64,000 bases of DNA from Lithodes maja (Eukaryota; Arthropoda; Malacostraca; Decapoda; Lithodidae), in the NCBI GenBank assembly GCA_037953745.1, contig JBAKBP010003149.1:1-64000 (forward strand). Reading direction: 5' to 3'. Every line of letters starts with the position of its first letter. Position 1 is the first letter of the stretch. The notes beneath the pieces are model-generated. The model had not been told where the DNA came from and did no database searches. It saw only the letters and a list, made by a program, of their open reading frames with translations. Shown here in pieces: positions 22,460 to 33,296 of the stretch. Made by a program: the position numbers and the translations under genes.

Positions 22460-23966
22460 GAGGGGGGGGGGGGCTACGCAGAGGGCTGTTCTCGGGCAAC
22501 ATGCTGTGTGATGGGTTATATGAGTACATTGATAGTGTGTGTGTGTGTGTGTGTGTGTGTTGGGGGGGGGGGGGGGGCTGTGCAGAGGGCTGTTCTCGGG
22601 CAACATGCTGTGTGATGGGTTATATAGGTACCGGTATATTGATATTGTAGGGGTTGCGCAGAGGGCTGTTCTAGGGCAACATGCTGTGCTATGGGTTATA
22701 TGGGTATATTGATAGGGGGGGGGGGCTACGCGGAGGGCTGTTCTAGAGCAACATGCTGTGCTATGGGTTATATAGGTATATTGATAGGAGGGGGGGGGGG
22801 CTGCGCAGAGGGCTGTTCTAGAGCAACATGCTGTGCTATGGGTTATATGGGTATATTGATAGGAGGGGGGCTACGCAGAGGGCTGTTCTAGGGCAACATG
22901 CTGTGCTATGGGTTATATGGGTATATTGATAGGAGGGGGGGCTACGCAGAGGGCTGTTCTAGGGCAACATGCTGTGCTATGGGTAATATGGGTATATTGA
23001 TGGGGGGGGGCTGCGCAGAGGGCTGTTCTAGGGCAACATGCTGTGCTATGGGTTATATGGGTATATTGATGGGGGGGGGGGTGCGCAGAGGGCTGTTCTA
23101 GGGCAACATGCTGTGTGATGGGTTATATGGGTATATTGATAGGGGGGGGCTATGCGGAGGGCTGTTCTAGGGCAACATGCTGTGCTATGGGTTATATGGG
23201 TATATTGATGTGGGGGGGGGGCTGCGCAGAGGGCTGTTCTAGGGCAACCTGCTGTGCTATGGGTTATATGGGTATATTGATGTGGGGGGGCTGCGCAGAG
23301 GGCTGTTCTAGAGCAACCTGCTGTGCTATGGGTTATATGGGTATATTGATGTTGGGGGGGGCTACGCAGAGGGCTGTTCTAGAGCAACATGCTGTGCTAT
23401 GGGTTATATGGGTATATTGATATTGTGGGGGGTGTGCAGAGAGCTGTTCTAGAGCAACATGCTGTGCTATGGGTTATATGGGTATATTGATATTGTGGGG
23501 GGTGTGCAGAGAGCTGTTCTAGAGCAACATGCTGTGCTATGGGTTATATGGGTATATTGATAGGGGGGGGGCTGCGCAGAGGGCTGTTCTAGGGCAACAT
23601 GCTGTGCTATGGGTTATATGGGTATATTGATAGGGGGGGGGGCTGCGCAGAGGGCTGTTCGAGGGCAACATGCTGTGTGATGGGTTATATGGGTATATTG
23701 ATGTGGGGGGGGGCTGCGCAGAGGGCTGTTCTAGGGCAACATGCTGTGCTATGGGTTATATGGGTATATTGATGTGGGGGGGGGGGCTGCGCAGAGAGCT
23801 GTTCTAGGGCAACATGCTGTGTGATGGGTTATATGGGTATATTGATGGGAGGGGGGGGAAGGGGGGGCTGCGCAGAGAGCTGTTCTAGGGCAACATGCTG
23901 TATGATGGGGTATATGGGTATATTGATGGGGGGGGGGAAGGGGGGGCTGCGCAGAGAGCTGTTCTA
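22460..23966 (+). repeat. ~70-bp G-tract satellite, block 1 (about 21 units)
   Basis: Head-to-tail units contain GCAGAGGGCTGTTCTAGGGC, AACATGCTGTGCTATGGG and TTATATGGGTATATTGAT, closed by a G run of 7-17 bases. The first unit carries a (GT)n run (22533-22560). Because units are often 69 or 72 bp they create repeated open frames with no known domain, which I do not count as genes. Confidence 0.95.
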
Positions 23967-24586
23967 GATAGTGATTAACCTTCAAATCCTGAATAAAATG
24001 GGTTTACCACTAATATACGAACACATTACGAACTAATATTCTCGAAAAACTACCCAACCCGTGATCGACCCCCCAGAGAGCTGAGCAAGTCATGGCGCGA
24101 GTAGGATGCCCCTCCACGTCCACCCGAGAGGCCATAGCGTATGAATTTAAGACCCATAGACAAAGTTGCTGGCTTCTGATTGGCTGAAGATTGAAAGTTT
24201 TGTCTGACGTCATCGTACTGCCCAAGGCAATATGTGTCTGGTTGTGCAAGAAAGGTAGTGCTCCTCCCGTAGAATTATATGACTTTACGAACTCATAATT
24301 TCGACAGACTAGCCAGCCCTTGACCGAACCCACAGAGAGCAGAGCAAATTATGGCGCGAGTAGGATCAACCCCACCTGTCTACCTTAGGCCATACCGTAT
24401 GAATTCTAGACCCCTGGAAAAAGTTGCTGGCTTCTGATTGGCTGAAACTTTGTAAGTTTTTCTGACGTCACAATATTGCCCGAGGCGATATTCGTTTGGT
24501 TTTGTGAGAAAGTAGTGCTTCCACCGTAGATTTTTTTTTTTTTTAAATGTCTAGTATTACAGTTTATTCCACTGGGGTGAGGGCTG
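23967..24586 (+). promoter_or_regulatory. spacer with two CCAAT-CRE modules (subtypes 2 and 1)
   Basis: Starts at the block-end word GTGATTAACCTTCAAATCC. Two diverged copies of the module follow, with CREs at 24205-24212 (subtype 2, GAAGATTGAAAG upstream, ATCG after) and 24463-24470 (subtype 1, GAAACTTTG upstream, CAAT after). It ends TCTAGTATTACAGTTTATTCC directly before satellite block 2. Confidence 0.55.
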
Positions 24587-26543
24587 AGGGGGGGGGGGGG
24601 GGGTTACGCAGAGGCCTGTTCTCGGGCAACATGCTGTGCAATGGGGTATATGAGTATATTGATAGTGTGTGTGTGTGTGTGTGTGTTGGGGGGGGGGGGG
24701 GCTGTGCAGAGGGCTGTTCTCGGGCAACATGCTGTGTGATGGGTTATATAGGTACCGGTATATTGATATTGTGGGGTGCGCAGAGGGCTGTTCTAGAGCA
24801 ACATGCTGTGCTATGGGTTATATGGGTATATTGATACGGGGGGGGGGGTACGCAGAGGGCTGTTCTAGAGCAACATGCTGTGCTATGGGTTATATAGGTA
24901 TATTGATAGGAGGGGGGGCTACGCAGAGGGCTGTTCTAGGGAAACATGCTGTGCTATGGGTTATATGGGTATATTGATATTGTGGGGGCTACGCAGAGGG
25001 CTGTTCTAGGGCAACATGCTGTGCTATGGGTTATATGGGTATATTGATATAGTGGGGGGTGCGCAGAGGGCTGTTCTAGAGCAACATGCTGTGCTATGGG
25101 TTATATGGGTATATTGATAATTGTGGGGGCTACGCAGAGGGCTGTTCTAGAGCAACATGTTGTGCTATGGGTTATATGGGTATATTGATATAGTGGGGGT
25201 GCGCAGAGGGCTGTTCTAGAGCAACATGCTGTGCTATGGGTTATATGGGTATATTGATAGGGGGGGGCTGCGCAGAGGGCTGTTCTAGGGCAACATGCTG
25301 TCCTATGGGTTATATGGGTATATTGATGGGGGGGGGGGCTGCGCAGAGGGCTGTTCTAGGGCAACATGCTGTGCTATGGGTTATATGGGTATATTGATAG
25401 GGGGGGGGGCTGCGCAGAGGGCTGTTCGAGGGCAACATGCTGTGCTATGTGTTATATGGGTATATTGATGGGGGGGCTGGGCAGAGGGCTGTTCTAGCGC
25501 AACATGCTGTGTGATGGGTTATATGGTATATTGATAGCGGGGGGGGGGGGGGGCTATGCGGAGGGCTGGTTTAGGGCAACATGCTGTGCTATGGGTTATA
25601 TGGGTATATTGATGTGGGGGGGGGGGGCTGCGCAGAGAGCTGTTCTAGGGCATACATGCTGTGTGATGGGTTATATGGGTAGATTGATGGGAGGGGGGGC
25701 TATGCAGAGGGCTGTTCTGAGGGCAACATGCTGTGCTATGGGTATATTGATAGGAGGGGGGCCACGCAGAGGGCTGTTCTAGGGCAACATGCTGTGTGAT
25801 GGGTTATATGGGTATATTGATGGGGGGGGGGCTGCGCAGAGGGCTGTTCTAGGGCAACATGCTGTGTGATGGGTTATATGGGTATATTGATATTGTGGGG
25901 GGTGCGCAGAGGACTGTTCTAGAGCAACATGCTGTGCTATGGGTTATATGGGTATATTGATAGGGGGGGGGCTATGCGGAGGGCTGTTCTAGGCCAACAT
26001 GCTGTGTGATGGGTTATATGGGTAAATTGATGGGGGTGGGGCTGCGCAGAGGGCTGTTCTAGGGCAACATGCTGTGTGATGGGTTATATGGGTATATTGA
26101 TGGAGGGAGCTGTGCAGAGGGCTGTTCTAGGGCAACATGCTGTGTGATGGGTTATATAGGTGTATTGATGGGGGGGGGGCTGCGCAGCGGGCTGTTCTAG
26201 GGCAACATGCTGTGTGGTGGGTTATATGGGTATATTGATGTGGGGGAGGGCTGCACAGAGGGCTGTTCTAGGGCAACATGCTGTGCGATGGGTTATATGG
26301 GTATATTGATGGGGGGGAAGGGGGGCTGCGCAGAGAGCGGTTCTAGGGCAACATGCTGTACGATGGGGTATATGGGTATATTGATGGGGGGGGGGAAGGG
26401 GGGGCTGCGCATAGGGCAGTTCTAAGGCAACATGCTATATGATGGGGTATATGGGTATATTGATGGGGGTGAGGAAGGAGGGGCTGCGCAGAGGGCTGTT
26501 CTAAGGCAACATGCTGTACGAGTGGGTATATGGGTATATTGAT
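24587..26543 (+). repeat. ~70-bp G-tract satellite, block 2 (about 28 units)
   Basis: The same unit as block 1, again opening with a (GT)n-bearing unit (24666-24686) and a GGTACCGGTATATTGATATT variant unit. The last units drift (GGGGGAAGGGGGG inserts) before the GTGATTAACC boundary. Confidence 0.95.
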
Positions 26544-27619
26544 TGTGATTAACCTTCAAATCCTGAACAAAATGGGTTTACCACCAATATACGAACACAT
26601 TACGAACTAATATTCTCGACAAACTACCCAACCCGTGTCCGACCCCCCAGAGAGCTGAGCAAGTTATGGCGCGAGTAGAATGAACCCCCCCACCCCCTCC
26701 ACGTCCACCCGAGAGGCCATAGCGTATGAATTTTAGACCCCTGCAAAAAGTTGCTCGCTTCTGATTGGTTGGAGATTGAAAGTTTTGTCTGACGTCATCA
26801 TACTGCCCGAGGCGATATTTGTCTGGTTTTACGAACTCTTATTTTCGACAGACTAGCCAGCCCTTGCCCAATCCCACAGAGAGCTGAGCAAGTTATGGGG
26901 CGAGTAGGATGAACCCCACCCGTCCACCTTAGGCCATAGCGTATGAATTGTAGAGCCTTGAAAAAAGTTGGTGGCTTCTGATTGGCTGAAACTTTGCAAG
27001 TTTTTCTGACGTCACAATACTGCCCGAGGCGATATTTCGTTTGGTTTTGCGAGATAGGTTGTGCTTCTTCCGTAGAATTATATGCAATTTTAGTTACCCT
27101 TGGCGAACTCATATTTTTACTGAACCCACAGAGAGCCAAGCAAGTTCTGGCGCGAGTAGGATGAACCCAAACATCCACCCGAGAGGCCATAGCGTATGAA
27201 TTTTAGACCCCTGGAAAAAGTTGCTGGCTTCTGATTGGCTGAAGATTGAAAGTTTTGTCTGACGTCATCGTACTGCCCAAGGCGATATGTGTCTGGTTGT
27301 ACAAGAAAGGTAGTGCTCCTCCCGTAGAATTATATGACATTATGAACTCATATTTTCGACAGACTAGCCAGCCCTTGACCGAACCCACAGAGAGCAGGCG
27401 AGTAGGATGAACCCCACCTGTCTACCTTAGGCCATAGCGTATGAATTCTAGACCCCTGGAAAAAGTTGCTGGCTTCTGATTGGCTGAAACTTTGTAAGTT
27501 TTTCTGATGTCACAATACTGCCCGAGGCGATATTCGTTTGGCTTTGCGAGAAAGGTAGTGCTTCCCCCGTAGATTTTTTTCCTTTCTAGTATTACAGTTT
27601 ATTCCACTGGGGGTGAGGG
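26544..27619 (+). promoter_or_regulatory. spacer with four CCAAT-CRE modules (subtypes 2-1-2-1)
   Basis: CREs at 26790-26797, 27007-27014 and 27260-27267 are perfect. The fourth (27505-27512) is TGATGTCA. Each has ATTGG about 20 bp upstream and a TGGCGCGAGTAGGATG-like word further up, except where it is truncated. The alternation of subtypes shows that a two-module unit was duplicated. Confidence 0.55.
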
Positions 27620-29163
27620 CTGAGGGGAGGGGGGGGGGGGGGCTACGCAGAGGGCTGTTCTCGGGCGGGCAACATGCTGTGCGATGGGTTATATGAGTAT
27701 ATTGATAGTGTGTGTGTGTGGTGGTGGTGGTGGGGGGGGGGGGGGCTGTGTAGAAGGCTGTTCTCGGGCAACATGCTGTGTGATGGGTTATATAGGTGCC
27801 GGTATATTGATATTGTGGGGGTGCGCAGAGGGCTGTTCTAGAGCAACATGCTGTGCTATGGGTTATATGGGTATATTGATAGGGGGGGGCTACGCAGAGG
27901 GCTGTTCTAGGGCAACATGCTGTGCTATGGGTTATATGGGTATATTGATAGGGGGGGGGCTACGCAGAGGGCTGTTCTAGGGCAACATGCTGTGCAATGG
28001 GTTATATGGGTATATTGATAGGGGGGGGCTACGCAGAGGGCTGTTCTAGGGCAACATGCTGTGTGATGGGTTATATGGGTATATTGATAGGAGGGGGGCT
28101 ACGCAGAGGGCTGTTCTAGGGCAACATGCTGTGCTATGGGTTATATGGGTATATTGATAGGAGGGGGGGCTACGCAGAGGGCTGTTCTAGGGCAACATGC
28201 TGTGCTATGGGTTATATGGGTATATTGATATTGTAGGGGCTACGCAGAGGGCTGTTCTAGGGCAACATGCTGTGCAATGGGTTATATGGGTATATTGATA
28301 GGGGGGGGGGGCTACGCAGAGGGCTGTTCTAGGGCAACATGCTGTGCTATGGGTTATATGGGTATATTGATAGGGGGGGGGCTACGCAGAGGGCTGTTCT
28401 AGGGCAACATGCTGTGCAATGGGTTATATGGGTATATTGATAGGGGGGGCTACGCAGAGGGCTGTTCTAGAGCAACATGCTGTGTGATGGGTTATATGGG
28501 TATATTGATAGGGGGGGGCTAAGCAGAGGGCTGTTCTAGGGCAACATGCTGTGCAATGAGTTATATGGGTATATTGATAGAGGGGGGGGGCTACGCAGAG
28601 GGCTGTTCTAGGGCAACATGCTGTGTGATGGGTTATATGGGTATATTGATAGGGGGGGGGGGCTAAGCAGAGGGCTGTTCTAGGGCAACATGCTGTGCAA
28701 GGGGTTATATGGGTATATTGATAGGGGGGGGCTACACAGAGGGCTGTTCTAGGGCAACATGCTGTGTGATGGGTTATATGGGTATATTGATAGGAGGGGG
28801 GGCTACGCAGAGGGCTGTTCTAGGGCAACATGCTGTGCTATGAGTTATATGGGTATATTGATAGGAGGGGGGGCTACGCAGAGGGCTGTTCTAGGGCAAC
28901 ATGCTGTGCTATGGGTTATATGGGTATATTGATATTGTAGGGGTTACGCAGAGGGCTGTTCTAGGGCACCATGCTGTGTGATGGGTTATATGGGTATATT
29001 GATATTGTGGGGTGTGTGCACAGGGCTGTTCTAGGGCAACATGCTGTGCTATGGGTTATATGGGTATATTGATATTGTGGGGGGTGCGCAGAGGGCTGTT
29101 CTAGGGCAACATGCTGTGCTATGGGTTATATGGGTATATTGATGGGGGGGGGGGGGGGGGGCC
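27620..29163 (+). repeat. ~70-bp G-tract satellite, block 3 (about 22 units)
   Basis: Opens with a GTGTGTGTGGTGGTGG-bearing unit and continues as in blocks 1 and 2. It ends abruptly at 29163, where a TTAA-B half (GCGATTTTGTCCAGCTGAGG) begins instead of the GTGATTAACC boundary. Confidence 0.95.
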
Positions 29164-29336
29164 GCAGAGGGCGATTTTGTCCAGCTGAGGAAAGACGTGT
29201 TGTAGTCCAAATGCTCCGACGTCATCCTTGTTACCGCCAAAAACACCATCTGCAATGAATAATAACATAAATTAGCTTTTTCAGTATTCGAGGACACACT
29301 TACTCATATCAATGTTTCTGCACCCTGGTTGGAGAC

Positions 29337-29347
29337 TTCGGCATCTC

Positions 29348-29385
<38 letters not shown>

Positions 29386-29388
29386 TCA
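29337..29388. repeat. (TAA)n microsatellite
   Basis: About 15 uninterrupted ATA/TAA triplets directly before a TTAA-B hairpin. Confidence 0.9.
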
Positions 29389-29390
29389 TT

Positions 29391-29502
29391 GGACGATTTT
29401 ATTAAGATTAGGAAGGATCTGAGGACGTTTAAGGGTTAATTGAGATCCTTTTTACCCCTCTGATTGCTCAAGATCCTTCCTAAACTGCTTATAATCCTCC
29501 AA
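29391..29502 (+). repeat. TTAA-B hairpin core
   Basis: GGACGATTTTATTAAGATTA pairs with the right arm AACTGCTTATAATCCTCCAAT around a short centre. The outer ends are lost. Confidence 0.6.
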
Positions 29503-29597
29503 TGTTACCCAAAATAAAAATAAAAATAAATTCATAAATGATGTATATATGAAGGAAATACAATATCCTGAACATATTAAATGTACACTTAGACGTA

Positions 29598-29820
29598 TAC
29601 TAAAGCTGGTATCACACGAGCGCATTTTCACTCAACATTTATCCTCAACACTGGTCTGGCAGCTTATGAGGTCAACATTTACAATATTTCGGTTACCTAA
29701 GTTCATCTGCCAACAGTCTAGTTTCCGATACCAGTGCAAAATATTCCAGAAATGTTGCCAGAAATTTTTTGATCATCGAATGTTGACTATAAAAGCTCTC
29801 GTATGATACCGGCTTACATG
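29598..29820 (+). repeat. FB-F inverted-repeat element
   Basis: The termini AAAGCTGGTATCACACGAGC and GCTCTCGTATGATACCGGCTT are inverted copies (core GGTATCAYACGAG). The 220-bp interior has no known coding content, and the open frame crossing it is incidental. Confidence 0.65.
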
Positions 29821-29863
29821 TGAAGCAATAACACCACAATCGAATTCAAACAAACATTATATT

Positions 29864-29990
29864 TTGGCTATTAGTAGACGATTTTACTTAGTTTAGGAAG
29901 GAGTTCTGACAATTAATAAAGGGACAATTATATCCCCTCAGGTTCTTTCTAAGCTGTGTAAAATCATCTACTATGGTTGCCAGAATATAA
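29864..29990 (+). repeat. TTAA-B hairpin core
   Basis: GTAGACGATTTTACTTAGTTTAGG pairs with CTAAGCTGTGTAAAATCATCTAC. GGCTA and TTGCCAGAAT words flank it as in the full-length copies. Confidence 0.65.
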
Positions 29991-30039
29991 TGAAGGGGTT
30001 ATTATCGTTAGTATGACTATGGTATATTATGGTCAATAT

Positions 30040-30420
30040 GGTGTATGAAGGGGGCGGGGTTACTGTAGGCCTATCACAATGCTGGGAGGTGGTGGGCGGA
30101 GCTTGGTGACATTGATGACGCCTCTTATGTCACCTAACTCCACCCACTATTAAGGAAGTGGGCTGAGTTTGGTGACTGATTGGCCTGTGACTCCCCATAA
30201 CCAAATTCCACCCACTCTGGAGGAAGTGGGCGGAGTTTGGTGACACTGGTGACGCCCATTATGTCACCAAACTACACCCAGTATTGAAGTAGTGGGCGGA
30301 GTTTGGTGAAATTATGTCACCATATTCCACCCTCTAATAAGGAAGTGGGCGGAGTCTGGATGGGTGGATTTTGGTGACAACATTAAAGACTCAGTTTTGT
30401 CAGTACACTCCGCCCACAAT
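30040..30420. repeat. array of inverted GC-box units (GTGGGCGGAGTTTGGTGAC)
   Basis: GTGGGCGGAGTTTGGTGAC occurs at about 30091, 30150, 30226, 30292 and 30345 with small changes. Between them lies its inverse, GTCACCAAACTCCACCCAC-like, at about 30129, 30200, 30264 and 30318. The result is an alternating direct/inverted series with ~85-bp spacing that can fold into several hairpins. Confidence 0.75.
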
Positions 30421-30603
30421 GCATTGAATTTACCAACTGCCTTACAATTTCCGTTCTATTTTTATTAGCGACATTAATTTATTTATATATGATTATTTAT
30501 TAGTTCTAATTAATTATTAGCAGTATTCATTAGTTTCCTCTATGTGTCATTATAATCATACCTTCTGTTATATTAAGGTGGCATAGTTGGTTAGGGCAAT
30601 TCT

Positions 30604-30775
30604 TAAGGGGAGATTTTCACTTCAGGGTTCTTTTTCTGGACCCCCTTCTCCCTCATGTTTAGCCCCATCGGTTTTGACATATCAAGAGGTTCGCCTAATT
30701 AGTTTGGCAATTTTAAGACCTTTCGCCCCATTTCATGCCATTTTGGTGCGAATTGCCCTCGCTAATCATGTTTAA
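30604..30775 (+). repeat. TTAA-A copy, 3' truncated
   Basis: Begins TTAAGGGGAGATTTTCAC and runs through CTCCCTCATGTTTAGCCCC to GACCTTTCGCCCCATTT, then stops. Confidence 0.7.
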
Positions 30776-30864
30776 TTTTTGCTATTTACAGGTAGGCCTA
30801 TATGACATTATCTGTCAAGTCTATTTTAGGTATATTTGTAATTATTTCTACGCATATACATATC

Positions 30865-31010
30865 TAGAATCTAGCTATCTATCTATATACTTAGACAGAT
30901 ACCCCATAGCTTGGGGTGGACGACTCGAGACAGAGCCCGAACAGGGACAACACTATAATTAAAGTAATAACATAACAAGTAGCTACATAATAGCTGGACC
31001 CGTGGACAAC
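30865..31010 (+). repeat. R7 repeat copy
   Basis: Shares ACCCCATAGCTTGGGGTGG and CTCGAGACAGAGCCCGAAC with the other R7 copies. Confidence 0.6.
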
Positions 31011-31379
31011 TGTACACATCTGTCCCCAAAATGGCATCAGGCTGAAAATACTACTGCGCATGCGTCAGAGAGAGTTTTGCATTTGCTTAGAGTTGTAAAT
31101 GCTTATTATAGATGCTATATAAGCCCACCATCAATATCACTGCTGTCTATGATGATCTAAGGTTATACTATACCTTATAATACCCTTGGGTGGTCTGAGG
31201 TGGTCCAATGGTTGAGTAAATTGGTGTTACTTACTTGTTCTGGGTTCGTCGTCTGCTGCAGTGTTGATAAGGAGGGCCATCTATCGGGGGATTGACAGGC
31301 TATTCTTTTAGACTCCATTATGTATACCTTACTGTAAACAACTTGTATATCTTATTTTGACCCTCATAGAAGGCTAGTC

Positions 31380-31860
31380 CTAGGTCTCTGAGTCTTCTCC
31401 TGGCCATCCTAGATGTGTAATTTATTTATATATTATTATTTGTTATTAGTATTAGTATTATTAGTATTATTTTTTATTTTTTTATTTTGTCCCTATTCGG
31501 GCTCTGTCTCGAGTCGGCCATCCTTAGCTATGGGTTATGTGCCTGTGTATATAGGCTACTGTACATACATTTATTCATATAAGTATGTATGTATGTATGT
31601 ATGTACTCTGGCACCTTCCCCATTTTTTTTTTTTAATAGGGGTGGCTGACTCGAGACAGAGCCCGAACAGAGACATCACAACACATCAGACAAAACAAAA
31701 AAAAAAAAAAAAAAACGCAAAATCACACACATTTTTTCATTTTGGCTGGCGGGCATGCTTTCTTTCCCTTTTTTATTGTATGTATATACTCAGACACATA
31801 CCCCATAGCTGGGGGTGGCCAACTCGAGACAGAGCCCAAACAGAAACAACATTTAAAGTT
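31380..31860. repeat. three R7 copies in mixed orientation, with (GTAT)n
   Basis: An inverted copy is at 31380-31550 (GGGCTCTGTCTCGAGTCGG). Direct copies are at 31605-31740 and 31775-31860 (GACTCGAGACAGAGCCC). A (GTAT)n run lies at 31583-31604 and poly-A at 31696-31714. Confidence 0.65.
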
Positions 31861-31969
31861 CCAATTCTTAGGGTCCGGGACCACTTTCACGTTCCCTTGC
31901 CCCTTACTCTGTCTCGTCTATTTCCTGGCAATATTCCCCTTGAGGATTATGACGCCTTATGTTTATTCT

Positions 31970-32100
31970 ATCAGTAGACGATTTTATTCAGCTTAGGGAG
32001 GATCTTTGGGAGTCGGATGCATAATTGAGTTGCTTCAGACCCCTCAGATTCCGAGAGGTACTTCACAATCTTAATATAATCATATAATTATAGCCAGAAT
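31970..32100 (+). repeat. TTAA-B hairpin core
   Basis: AGTAGACGATTTTATTCAGC at the left, with a diverged inverse (CTTAATATAATCATATAAT) at the right. Confidence 0.6.
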
Positions 32101-32164
32101 AAGTTTAATTAATTATGCTTCCATGTCTGCTGATAGGGTTAACATTTTGTAACAAAATAAAATG

Positions 32165-32445
32165 AGATTTTTTTTCTTCTTGGACTCCCTTCTCCCTCAT
32201 GTTTAGCCCCATTAATTTTGATATTTCAAGACGATCGCCCATTAGTTTGGCTAGTTTATGACCCTTCGCCTCATTTCTTTGTCAATTTTAAGAACTTTTG
32301 TGCCATTTAGGTGTCAATTTTTTCCTGGCGAGCGATAGCGAGCCTGTAGCTACATTTTTCTACTGAAAAATGTACAAATTAATCTTGAAGGAGGGTCTTG
32401 TGAGGGTGTTTTTTAAGCTTGATGGAAGTCTAGGGAGGAAACTAA
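32165..32445 (+). repeat. TTAA-A copy, both ends degraded
   Basis: The inner family words are all present in order: CTCCCTCATGTTTAGCCCC, CTGGCGAGCGATAGCGAGCC, CTACTGAAAAATGTAC, AAGCTTGATGGAAGTCTAGGG. Confidence 0.7.
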
Positions 32446-32459
32446 AATAATTGGGATCT

Positions 32460-32560
32460 GACAGATCCCAAGGTTAAGGCCTTGGGTTTGAACAAAATTT
32501 TGTTGTTGTTATGTTTTGTTCAAACCCAAGGCCTTAACCTTGGGATCTGGGTTAAGGCCT
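32460..32560. repeat. near-perfect palindrome with a third direct copy at 33318-33360
   Basis: An arm of about 33 bp (GATCCCAAGGTTAAGGCCTT, then GGGTTTGAACAAAA) is followed, after about 16 nt, by its exact inverse. The inverse-orientation arm appears again at 33318-33355 with one extra C, on the far side of the L_a insertion, so the LINE split a larger repeat. Confidence 0.8.
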
Positions 32561-32608
32561 TGGGTTAACATTCCACACTGATATTTGGTATTGATAATTA
32601 CGTTCAAG

Positions 32609-33296
32609 ACCTTACAGACTATTCAAAACAAAGCCCTGAAGATCATTACAGGCTGCACAGCTACTGCACCCACAGATCACCTACATCAAGAAACCAAAAT
32701 CCTCAAAGTCAAAGACCATCTGGACATGAGAGGCACTCAATTCCAGGCAGCAGCCTCCACGAACCAAGTCCACCCACTAAACTACATGGCAGCACACCCA
32801 CAGACACCAAGAAATATCAAAACAACACCCAGCACACGGTATCACACACAATTATTGTCCTCTCTCCCTCCCTGCCCACCCCGAACCAACTTCCAGAAGC
32901 ACATCCATACTCATATCTCTCGCCAATCCATCCACTCACTCACAGACAACACGCAGGTGCATTCACGACCTCCCGAAATCCATCCTTCCGAATCCTCCCT
33001 CCCTCGCGAGGACAGAGTCCACCTGGCCAGGCTGAGATGCGGACACCATCCAGCTCTCCTGAGCTATCAGAAGAGACTGGATGACTCCGTTGTCGACGCC
33101 TGCCCGGGATGTAACACAGCACCCCATACCATTAAACACATCATAGAAGACTGCATTTCACACAACCACTTACGCCAACAACATAATCTACACTCAATGA
33201 GAGCTCTGTGGGAAAGCCCGATCGTGGCCATGGCCTTCCTCAGGGACTCGGGGCTGTTCGGCCAGGCAGCTTAGGGAACAACAACAACAACAACAA
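32609..33296 (+). mobile_element. L_a non-LTR retrotransposon, 5'-truncated copy (ORF2 C-terminus)
   Basis: One frame is open for about 220 codons to a stop at 33272-33274 (C-terminus GLFGQAA). It encodes the end of a LINE ORF2 of the jockey/CR1-like group. The segment after the RT thumb contains LQTIQNKALKIITG, then VHLARLRCGHHPALL and a Cys/His cluster (CPGCNTAPHTIKHIIEDC). The tail is (AAC)n. A likely target duplication ACGTTCAA lies at 32599-32606 and just after the tail. This copy lacks endonuclease and RT and serves as the reference for the interrupted L_a copy at 38123-59702. Confidence 0.8.

Noticed and set aside
22691..28000. Open frames of 60-101 codons encoding repeats such as GCSRATCCAMGYMGIL
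   Set aside because: They follow the 69/72-bp satellite period, shift with G-run length and have no start or splice context, so they are repeat artefacts.
29549..29806. 85-codon plus-strand frame as a gene
   Set aside because: It runs across the TIRs of FB-F and has no domain or splice context.
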